The translations under genes were made by a program, and so were the position numbers. The notes below the pieces were generated by a model, which was given only the letters and a program-made list of their open reading frames with translations, was not told the origin of the DNA and did no database searches. Below are positions 6,999 to 13,766 of a DNA stretch of 13,766 nt, in pieces. Source of the DNA: Sva-07 sp963717385. GTDB lineage: Bacteria; Actinomycetota; Acidimicrobiia; Acidimicrobiales; Ilumatobacteraceae. The stretch's first letter is position 1. Each line of letters begins with the position of its first letter. The stretch covers positions 1 through 13,766 of the forward strand of contig CAVQWE010000024.1 of NCBI GenBank assembly GCA_963717385.1, in the 5' to 3' direction.

Positions 6999-7393
6999 AT
7001 GGGCACCTCCGCGTTCGACTCCACCGCCACCAAGCTTGGGTTCGCAGTTGGGCTCGCCCTCGTGGCATCGGCGTGCTCGGTCTCGGTCGGTTCGACGTCG
7101 CCGGAAGATGTCGCCGAACGAGCAATCGAGGAAGGACTCCCCGAGGTGCTCGGTCTCGAGTTGTCCGATGCCACCTGCGATGCGCCGAGCGCCGACGAAC
7201 CCGGCGAGACCTTTCGTGCACCGCCCAGACCGACGGCGGCGATCCGGTCGTTCTCGACGGCGACGTGCTCACCTGCGAGATCAGCGACACCTCCACCGGC
7301 GAGCGATTCGAGCTGATCGTGGAGTTGACCGACTACGTGCTGCGCTCAGGGTGGGACAGCCGCCGCTATGCCGTCGGAGCCCCGATCGAGTGA
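6999..7393 (+). pseudogene. Small DUF4333-like lipoprotein with a single-base frameshift
   Basis: The reading frame from ATG 6999 gives a short signal peptide ending LALVASAC, with a possible lipobox cysteine C26, then VAERAIEEGLPEVLGLELSDATCDAP and GETF. At 7212-7215 it runs into a nonsensical frame that stops at 7316. The frame one base back continues sensibly with SCTAQTDGGDPV, then CEISDTSTGERFELIVEL to the stop at 7393. Restoring one T in the TTT run at 7212-7214 gives a coherent protein of 131 residues with paired cysteines. It resembles DUF4333-type secreted lipoproteins of actinobacteria (xxxxTC...FxCTAxTDGG), which have no known function. The signal peptide has only one lysine, so export is plausible rather than certain. 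Whether the frameshift is biological or a sequencing error cannot be told. Confidence 0.7.
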
Positions 7394-7434
7394 CCCGACC
7401 GGCGGCTGCCCACCAGACGTGCTCGCTGGCCTCA

Positions 7435-7446
7435 CGGGCCGGCCCG
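7435..7446. repeat. 12-bp perfect palindrome upstream of the flavin oxidoreductase
   Basis: CGGGCCGGCCCG is its own reverse complement. It lies in the 91-base gap between the lipoprotein and the flavin oxidoreductase, about 39-50 bases before the latter's start. It could be an operator, but palindromes of G and C are common in DNA of this composition. Confidence 0.25.
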
Positions 7447-7469
7447 ATGCCGTTTCGACCGCGACCGAT

Positions 7470-7482
7470 CGCCAAGATGGCG
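7470..7482 (+). promoter_or_regulatory. Predicted -10 region of the flavin oxidoreductase inside a small inverted repeat
   Basis: CAAGAT (7473-7478), one base from TAnnnT, is followed by six bases and ATG at 7485. The box sits inside the inverted repeat CGCCA-AGA-TGGCG. A protein bound there would block the promoter, or the arms may be incidental. The box is weaker than the TACCNT examples. Confidence 0.35.
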
Positions 7483-7484
7483 GG

Positions 7485-8426
7485 ATGACGACTCCCCTGC
7501 CTGGCGCCTTCGACAACCGTGTGAGCCGAGATCTCGGCGTCGACATCCCCATCGTGCAGGCGCCGATGGGCTGGATCGCCAGATCGCAGCTCGCATCGGC
7601 CGTGTCGCAGGCGGGCGCGTGCGGAATCATCGAGACCTCGTCGGGTGAACTCGATGCGGTGAAGGACGAGATCCGCAAGATGCGCGACCTCACCGACCGC
7701 CCGTTCGGGGTGAACATCGCCCAGGCATTCGTGCGCGACCCGGCGATCGCCGAGTTCGTGATCGAGCAGGGCGTGAAGTTCGTGACCACCTCTGCTGGCT
7801 CACCCACCAAGTACACCGGCGTCCTGAAGGAGGCTGGGCTCACCGTGTACCACGTCGTTCCGACGCTCGCCGCGGCGCTCAAGGCGGTCGACGCCGGCGT
7901 GGACGGGCTCGTGGTGGAAGGTGGCGAGGGTGGCGGATTCAAGAGTCCCACCCCGGTATCGACGATGGTGCTGCTGCCGCTCGTGCGTTCGAAGGTCGAC
8001 GTACCGATCATCGCCGCCGGTGGCATCACCGACGGCGCCACGATGGCTGCCGCGTTCGCGCTTGGCGCCGAGGGCGTCCAGATGGGCACCCGCATGGTGT
8101 CGGCTGCCGAGTCGCCGGTGCATCACAACTGGAAGCAGGCGATCATCGATGCCACCGAGACCGACACGCTGTTCCTCAACCAGCGTCACTCCCCTGCCCT
8201 CCGGGCGCTGCGCACCGACCGCACCGAGGCGCTGGTGAACGCCGAGCACAACGTGTTCGGCGACTTCGGCAACGCGATCGACCTCTACTTCGGGGGCGAC
8301 ATGAACGCTGCGATCGCGCTGTCGGGTCAGGTGGCAGGCCGCATCGAGTCGGTCGAGTCGGTTGCGAAGATCATCGAGGACACGATCGCTGGATTCGCTG
8401 CCACCGTCGCCCGCCTCGCCGGCTGA
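7485..8426 (+). CDS. NAD(P)H-dependent flavin oxidoreductase, nitronate monooxygenase/FabK family
   Basis: A 313-residue TIM-barrel FMN protein. Signs of the family are IPIVQAPMGWIA (21-32) at the first strand, FGVNIAQ (74-80), TTSAGSP (101-106), the phosphate-binding strand VDVPIIAAGGITDG (171-184) and ALGAEGVQMGTRMV (192-205). Family members oxidise nitronates or reduce enoyl thioesters; others have unknown substrates. Canonical nitronate monooxygenases carry a catalytic histidine in EAGGHRG; here the matching segment reads VEGGEGGGF (144-152) and has no histidine. The nitronate monooxygenase label should therefore not be taken as the activity. ATG 7485 is chosen over an upstream start at 7368 because family homology begins here and a -10-like box lies 6 bases before. 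It is transcribed towards a convergent nucleotidyltransferase, with a hairpin between the stops. Confidence 0.88.
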   Translation: MTTPLPGAFDNRVSRDLGVDIPIVQAPMGWIARSQLASAVSQAGACGIIETSSGELDAVKDEIRKMRDLTDRPFGVNIAQAFVRDPAIAEFVIEQGVKFVTTSAGSPTKYTGVLKEAGLTVYHVVPTLAAALKAVDAGVDGLVVEGGEGGGFKSPTPVSTMVLLPLVRSKVDVPIIAAGGITDGATMAAAFALGAEGVQMGTRMVSAAESPVHHNWKQAIIDATETDTLFLNQRHSPALRALRTDRTEALVNAEHNVFGDFGNAIDLYFGGDMNAAIALSGQVAGRIESVESVAKIIEDTIAGFAATVARLAG

Positions 8427-8456
8427 CGATCACGCCAGGGGCCAGACCCCTGGCGT
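8427..8456. repeat. Palindromic intergenic repeat, copy 1
   Basis: This 30-base segment is repeated at 9782-9811 with 28 of 30 positions identical. Both copies begin CGATCACGCCAGGGG and contain CAGACCCC. Copy 1 begins directly after the stop of the flavin oxidoreductase and occupies almost all of the gap to the convergent nucleotidyltransferase. It contains the terminator-like hairpin listed separately. It may be a dispersed genomic repeat. Confidence 0.7.
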
Positions 8457-8457
8457 G
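8431..8457. terminator. Bidirectional terminator-like hairpin between convergent genes
   Basis: Perfect 11-bp arms (CACGCCAGGGG and CCCCTGGCGTG) enclose the 5-base loop CCAGA. It lies between convergent stops, 4 bases after one and 1 base before the other. There is no T-run on either side, so it may act as a non-canonical or Rho-assisted terminator, or protect 3' ends. Confidence 0.65.
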
Positions 8458-8458
8458 C

Positions 8459-9241
8459 TCAGACTTCGCTGGACACGCTGTCGACGACCACCTCGGTGAA
8501 GGTTGCTGCGTCCAGCAGTTGGGCCCTGGTCGCCACGCCCGGCTCGGCCCGAAGGTCAACGGCGGCGAGCAGCATGTCGGCGAAGTCGGGCGCCCGCTCG
8601 GCGGCCCAACGGCCGGTGGCCGACTTCGAGGCCACGTCGCCGGTTTCCCAGGTGTAGAGCATCCGGGCCACCCCGAGCGCCACCCATTCGAGCACTTCGC
8701 TGCCGTACTCGGTGTCGTCGCTCGCCTCGAGCCCAGCTGCGAGGCGCTCTCCCACACCGCGCCAGTAGGTCTGGAGATTCTCGCGAACAAACAACCGCCG
8801 TTCGGGTTCGTCAACGAACACGCCGATCCGATCCGCTTGCTCGCCGCGCATGGTGATCCCCCGAGCAGCGAGCGTGTACCAGGTGACCGGGTTGATCTCG
8901 AACGACTCGCCGTCGACGTGATACTCGCCGTCGAGCACCCACGGCCGGTGTAGCGCCATCGGGGGCACAACCAGGTCTCCCCAGGCGACATATGGGCCGT
9001 CGATCGGGATGTCGGAGTTGAGCGCAGCGTGCGCTGCTGCGAGGTCATCGAACAGGTCGGGCTCGGACGGGTCGGCGACAACAGCGATCACATCGATGTC
9101 ACTGTGCGGCGTCCAGTCGTCGAGGGCCACCGAGCCGACGAGATACAGACCCTCGATCGCACCCGGCGCAACCTCGTCGTGCACGCGCAGCCACTCGAGC
9201 GCCGCTGACGCGACTGGGGCGGGAAGCTCGACGGGTTCCAC
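8459..9241 (-). CDS. Nucleotidyltransferase domain protein (aminoglycoside adenylyltransferase-like)
   Basis: A 260-residue protein with the polymerase-beta-type nucleotidyltransferase motif LYLVGSVAL...PHSDIDVI: G36-S37 and metal-binding D48 and D50. The C-terminal helical part (about 130-260), beginning NPVTWYTLAARGITMRGE, resembles the DUF4111/AadA-type domain of aminoglycoside nucleotidyltransferases and related actinobacterial proteins. The predicted role is to transfer a nucleotide from NTP to a small molecule; resistance activity is not implied by sequence alone. The start is ambiguous. GTG 9241 lies 7 bases after a TACCGT box and is preferred. GTG 9250 would add 3 residues and has AGGAG 11 bases upstream. 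A much longer open frame to 9772 only runs antisense to the flavin reductase gene. It diverges from that gene and converges on the flavin oxidoreductase. Confidence 0.82.
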   Translation of the reverse strand: MEPVELPAPVASAALEWLRVHDEVAPGAIEGLYLVGSVALDDWTPHSDIDVIAVVADPSEPDLFDDLAAAHAALNSDIPIDGPYVAWGDLVVPPMALHRPWVLDGEYHVDGESFEINPVTWYTLAARGITMRGEQADRIGVFVDEPERRLFVRENLQTYWRGVGERLAAGLEASDDTEYGSEVLEWVALGVARMLYTWETGDVASKSATGRWAAERAPDFADMLLAAVDLRAEPGVATRAQLLDAATFTEVVVDSVSSEV

Positions 9242-9248
9242 GGGCCGC

Positions 9249-9271
9249 ACGGTAGCGCCCGCTCCTACCCT
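9249..9271. promoter_or_regulatory. Divergent -10 boxes for the nucleotidyltransferase and flavin reductase genes
   Basis: The minus strand carries TACCGT at 9254-9249, seven bases before GTG 9241. The plus strand carries TACCCT at 9266-9271, six bases before ATG 9278. The two boxes are 11 bases apart, so the two polymerases cannot occupy the region together. Both transcripts would be leaderless or nearly so. Confidence 0.5.
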
Positions 9272-9277
9272 GGATGC

Positions 9278-9775
9278 ATGGCTCTCGACGACGAACTGAC
9301 CAACAAGATCACCTGGAAGATTCCGAATGCACTGGCGCTGGTCGGTTCCGCGCACGCCGGCGAACGCAACGCGATGACCACGAGTTGGATCACTCAGCTG
9401 TCGATGGAGCCTGTGCTGATCGGCATCGGGGTCGACAACTCGGCGGTCACCCATCGGTTGGTCTCGGCGAGCGGGGCCTTCACCGTCAACCTGTGGGACA
9501 GCGAGAACACCCGTCCGTTCGTGAAGTTCTCGAAGCCGGCAGTCGACGACGGTGAGACCTTGAACGGTTGGGCGGTCGGTGCTGCGACCACCGGGGCGCC
9601 CGTGTTCGCCGATGCGATCGCGTGGATGGACTGCGAGGTGCGCCACACGCTCGACCTCGGCACCCACACCTTGTTCGTCGGCGAGATGGTCGATGGAGCG
9701 ATCCGCGACGACGAGGCCCGTTCGGCTGCGATGAGCGATACCCGCATGAAGTACGGCGGCGTCAAACGCCACTGA
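9278..9775 (+). CDS. Flavin reductase-like FMN-binding protein
   Basis: A 165-residue protein of the flavin reductase-like domain family, a split beta-barrel that binds FMN and usually works as a homodimer. RNAMTTSWITQLSMEPVLIG (30-49) is the typical flavin-contacting segment, followed by SGAFTVNLWDSEN (65-77), where secreted-looking hydrophobic strands alternate with the dimer core. Members reduce flavin for two-component monooxygenases or have unknown roles. No partner oxygenase gene lies beside it; the PhyH oxygenase in this window uses 2-oxoglutarate and would not need it. The protein ends MKYGGVKRH, a common ending in this family. The ATG is fixed by TACCCT plus 6 bases. A palindromic repeat follows the stop. 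Confidence 0.87.
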   Translation: MALDDELTNKITWKIPNALALVGSAHAGERNAMTTSWITQLSMEPVLIGIGVDNSAVTHRLVSASGAFTVNLWDSENTRPFVKFSKPAVDDGETLNGWAVGAATTGAPVFADAIAWMDCEVRHTLDLGTHTLFVGEMVDGAIRDDEARSAAMSDTRMKYGGVKRH

Positions 9776-9779
9776 CCCG

Positions 9780-9818
9780 CTCGATCACGCCAGGGGTCAG
9801 ACCCCAGGCGTCATCGAG
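9780..9818. terminator. Long imperfect hairpin after the flavin reductase gene
   Basis: The 39-base palindrome has arms CTCGAT/ATCGAG, ACGCC/GGCGT and GGGGT/ACCCC, separated by one symmetric C-C and one A-A mismatch, around the loop CAG. That is 16 base pairs in all. It starts 4 bases after the stop of the flavin reductase gene and ends 7 bases before the -10-like box of ettA. It could end transcription of the former, or bind a regulator of ettA. No T-run follows. Confidence 0.55.
9782..9811. repeat. Palindromic intergenic repeat, copy 2
   Basis: This 30-base copy matches 8427-8456 in the same orientation at 28 of 30 positions; the differences are a C/T at position 16 and a T/A at position 25. 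The T/A change breaks one pair in the stem of this copy, while other pairs are gained outside it. Two copies about 1.36 kb apart bracket the divergent nucleotidyltransferase and flavin reductase pair. Confidence 0.7.
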
Positions 9819-9825
9819 CCACCGG

Positions 9826-9831
9826 TAGCCT
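9826..9831 (+). promoter_or_regulatory. Predicted -10 box (TAGCCT) of ettA
   Basis: TAGCCT matches TAnnnT and lies 10 bases before ATG 9842, so the 5' leader would be only about 3-4 bases. No Shine-Dalgarno sequence precedes the start. Confidence 0.45.
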
Positions 9832-9841
9832 CGGGGCCACC

Positions 9842-11514
<1,673 letters not shown>

Positions 11515-11515
<1 letters not shown>

Positions 11516-12267
11516 TGCCCCCAACGGAGACCGACGGTCAGCTCGCCACACGCTTGGCGACGCAGACCGGCCATCTCCTGGTGGAACTGCGAGCGAAGCT
11601 GTTCGCACAGGGCGCCTCGACCTGGGACGTCAAAGACGCTGGAGACGCAGCAGCGCAGCGCTTTCTTGCTCACGAGTTTGCGACCCATCGCCCCGACGAC
11701 GCTGTGCTGTCGGAGGAAGGGCGCGAGGACCCCCGCCGTTTCGGCGCCGAGCGGGTCTGGATCGTGGATCCGCTCGATGGCACCCGCGAGTTCAGCGAGC
11801 CCGGCCGCATCGACTGGGCCGTGCACATCGCATTGTGGGAGGGCGGCCGTTTCGGTGCTGCCGCCGTCAGCCTTCCCGTCCTCGAACGCACCTTCACCAC
11901 CGACGACCCCACCCCGATGCCGCCGTTCGATCGCGAGCGCCCGATCCTGGTGACCTCGCGGAACCGAGCGCCGTACGCCGCGGTGCTCGTCGCCGAAGGC
12001 CTCGACTGCGATGCCGTGCGGCTCGGCTCGGCCGGCGCCAAGGCGATGTCGGTGGTGATGGGCGAGACCGACATCTACGTCCATGACGGCGGCATGTACC
12101 AGTGGGATTCCGCCGCCCCCGCTGGAGTGGCGCTGGCATCGGGCTTCCACGTGAGCCGCCTCGACGGGTCGCCGATCGTCTACAACGATCGCGACCCGTG
12201 GCTCCCCGACTTCATCGTGTGCCGCCCCGAACTGGCCGAGGCGGTCCTGAAGGCGATGTGGGGTTGA
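11515..12267 (+). CDS. cysQ: 3'(2'),5'-bisphosphate nucleotidase CysQ (inositol monophosphatase family)
   Basis: A 250-residue Mg-dependent, Li-sensitive phosphatase family protein. Metal-binding motifs are all present: LSEE (E67, E68), WIVDPLDGT (D85, D88) and WDSAAP (D198). DGTREFSEPGRIDWAVHIAL-type sequence after the DPLDGT motif is characteristic of actinobacterial CysQ. The enzyme removes phosphate from 3'-phosphoadenosine 5'-phosphate, a by-product of sulfate assimilation and sulfotransfer; some actinobacterial members also hydrolyse inositol phosphates or fructose bisphosphate, so substrate range is uncertain. The ATG overlaps the ettA stop as TGATG, indicating translational coupling. 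No sulfate-assimilation genes are nearby. The protein is cytosolic, with no signal peptide. Confidence 0.9.
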
Positions 12268-13110
12268 GCGGGCAACCGGCGGGCGGCGAGCTGTCAGCGA
12301 TTCGCTGGGAGGTCGACGATCGGGTGGCCACGGTGTGGTTGCACCGACCGCACCGTCACAACGCGTGGACCGGCACGATGCACACCGAATACCGCCAGGT
12401 GATGGCCGACCTGGAGCACCGCGAAGGGCTTCGGGCGGTGGTCGTCACCGGTACGCCACCCGCGTTCTGCGTCGGCGGCGACTCCAAGGCCCTCGAAGGT
12501 CACGGTCAACGTGGCAGCTACGACAGCGGACTCCCCACCGAGCCGGCTCGGCCGGGAACCGGACCCGACGTCGACGACCGGCTCGACGCCGACTTCGTCT
12601 GGCAACTCGCCTATCGACTGCCGATCATCGCGGCCGTCAACGGCGCCTGCGCGGGCGTCGGCCTCGCACTCGCCCTGTGGTGCGACCTTCGATTCGCCGC
12701 CGCCGACGCGAAGCTCACCACGGCGGCAGCCAAGCTCGGACTCCCGGCCGAGTACGGGATGAGCTGGATCCTCCCCCGCCTGGTCGGGGCGACTCGCGCC
12801 ACTGACCTGCTGCTCTCCAGCCGCGTCGTCACCGGCTCACAGACCGCCGAATGGGGCCTGTGGAACGGCGTCGAAGCCGATGGCAACGCAACGTTGGCTG
12901 CTGCGCAGGCCTACGCCCGACTCCTCGTCTCGTCGACCGGCCCCACCGCCGTCGCAACCGCGAAGCGACAACTCACCGCCGATCTCCTCCGCCACGACCC
13001 GGCCGCATCGATCGCCGATTCGCTGCGATCTGCTCGATCGGGCGATGGGTACCGCCGAGTATCGCGAAGGCGTCCGAGCCCTCACGGAAAAGCGCCCGCC
13101 CAGCTTCTGA
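12258..13110 (+). pseudogene. Crotonase (enoyl-CoA hydratase/isomerase) family gene with a frameshift near the 3' end
   Basis: About 283 residues of a crotonase-fold protein. The oxyanion-hole segments are AFCVGGDSKAL (69-79) and NGACAGVGLALALWCDLRFA (128-147). PAEYGMSWILPRLVGATRA (163-181) is a common feature of actinobacterial enoyl-CoA hydratase-like proteins. Positions matching the two catalytic glutamates of rat hydratase (E144, E164) are A137 and A157, so simple hydratase activity is doubtful. At 13026-13030 the frame breaks after SIADSLR. The next frame supplies a typical end, LLDRAMGTAEYREGVRALTE followed by KRPPSF, to the stop at 13110; deleting one base restores the gene. In the original frame it would run on to 13472, antisense to the phosphotransferase. 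The GTG start overlaps cysQ by 10 bases; TTG 12264, with GAAGG 10 bases upstream, is an alternative. Confidence 0.75.
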
Positions 13111-13131
13111 AGCGATCACCCCTCCGACCGA

Positions 13132-13165
13132 TGAGCGAACGCACCGCATCTGCGGGTTTCGCTCA
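13132..13165. terminator. Nested hairpin between convergent crotonase and phosphotransferase genes
   Basis: Outer arms TGAGCGAA and TTCGCTCA pair perfectly (8 bp), and an inner stem CCGCA/TGCGG (5 bp) sits inside with the loop TC. It starts 22 bases after the crotonase stop and lies 17 bases beyond the phosphotransferase stop. A strong T-run is lacking, as with the other convergent-gene hairpin. Confidence 0.55.
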
Positions 13166-13182
13166 GCGCTCCTGGGAACCCA

Positions 13183-13766
13183 TCACACGCTCAGGAGCGA
13201 GGCGGCATCCAGCTCCAGTGCGGCGGAGAACGAACGGACCGCCATGTCGTGGACGAGCTCACGTCCACGCTCGTTCGCCGGATCGAGCTGCGCCCCACCG
13301 ATCACGGCCAACGCCGTCATCGATGCCGTCCCGCGCCGATAGTCCTGCCAGGCCTGGTCGAAAGGGTAGCCGTCGGGTTCGCCACCCAGCGTCGAACACA
13401 ACTGATCGTGCCAGGCCGCCACGATCTCGTGGTCGTGTTCACGCCTGGCCTCGGCGGTCATCGACTGGGTGATCAGATAGGCGATGTCACCGACGCCATC
13501 GCCTCGATACGCGAGCTGCCAATCGAGGACACCCACGTGGCCCTCGTCGTCGACGGTGTCGTCGAACATCAGGTTGTCGGCGCGGAAGTCGCCGTGACAC
13601 ACCGTGATCGGTGACGTCTCGAACATGTCGTGAATCGTCGACTCCCACGTGGCCCCGACCCGTTCCCCCAACGCCACTGCGCCGTCGGGGAGATCGTCGC
13701 CGAACCGGTCGAGGAACACCGGCCACGCCTCCCGGAACGACTGGGCCGCGCCGAGCACCTCGGGAT
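13183..13766 (-). CDS. Phosphotransferase family protein (aminoglycoside/choline kinase-like), C-terminal part
   Basis: The reading frame is open through the right edge, so the N-terminal lobe with the ATP-binding lysine is missing; 194 codons are in view. The kinase C-lobe is clear: the catalytic loop CHGDFRADNLMF (HGD at 13596-13588) followed by the metal-binding LDWQLAYRGDGVGDIAYLI, which replaces the DFG motif of protein kinases. These are typical of the APH family of small-molecule kinases, which in actinobacteria includes many acyl-CoA-dehydrogenase-linked and sugar or choline kinase relatives. The substrate is unknown, and no drug resistance can be inferred. An internal GTG at 13758 should not be taken as the start, because family members have about 150-200 residues before this loop. 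It converges on the crotonase gene. Confidence 0.85.
   Translation of the reverse strand, partial: PEVLGAAQSFREAWPVFLDRFGDDLPDGAVALGERVGATWESTIHDMFETSPITVCHGDFRADNLMFDDTVDDEGHVGVLDWQLAYRGDGVGDIAYLITQSMTAEARREHDHEIVAAWHDQLCSTLGGEPDGYPFDQAWQDYRRGTASMTALAVIGGAQLDPANERGRELVHDMAVRSFSAALELDAASLLSV

Noticed and set aside
7206..7222. Programmed ribosomal frameshift in the lipoprotein gene
   Set aside because: There is no X-XXY-YYZ slippery heptamer or convincing downstream structure. A missing T is simpler.
9242..9772. N-terminal extension of the nucleotidyltransferase to 9772
   Set aside because: The extra residues are antisense to the flavin reductase gene and show no homology. GTG starts at 9241 or 9250 fit the domain start.

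Overview
The window is GC-rich DNA (roughly two thirds G+C) from a bacterial chromosome. Protein style and gene types (actinobacterial-type CysQ, a DUF4333-like lipoprotein, leaderless starts behind TAnnnT boxes, EttA) point to the Actinomycetota. My best guess is a member of the Acidimicrobiia such as an Ilumatobacter relative, but that lineage call is an inference. There are no RNA genes, insertion sequences, phage genes or CRISPR arrays, and no gap between genes longer than about 105 bases.

Layout. On the minus strand at the left are the start of an aldo/keto reductase (cut by the window edge) and a complete mraY that stands outside a cell-wall gene cluster. Divergent from mraY is a plus-strand pair: a YjjI-family glycyl radical enzyme and its radical SAM activase YjjW. 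Next come a glycoside hydrolase family 65 phosphorylase and, 4 bases later, a phytanoyl-CoA-type 2-oxoglutarate oxygenase. Then follow a small frameshifted lipoprotein and an NAD(P)H:flavin oxidoreductase of the nitronate monooxygenase/FabK family. A minus-strand nucleotidyltransferase and a plus-strand flavin reductase-like protein diverge from a promoter region of about 36 bases. The operon ettA-cysQ-crotonase follows; its last gene appears frameshifted near the 3' end. The window ends inside a minus-strand aminoglycoside/choline-kinase-like phosphotransferase.

Working together. YjjI and YjjW form an oxygen-sensitive radical enzyme pair of unknown substrate, with translationally coupled genes. 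The GH65 gene has a LacI-type operator just upstream of a corrected GTG start, which suggests sugar-controlled expression of GH65 plus the oxygenase. EttA, CysQ and the crotonase protein look co-transcribed with overlapping ends, without an obvious shared pathway.

The most general signal is a repeated promoter-to-start arrangement. A TAnnnT box (often TACCNT) lies exactly 6 bases before the start codon in at least four genes, with near matches in others. This implies that many genes here are transcribed as leaderless mRNAs, and it decides several starts. Other points of interest are a 30-bp palindromic intergenic repeat in two copies, two single-base frameshifts, and two enzymes (crotonase and nitronate monooxygenase-like) that lack the family's usual catalytic residues.
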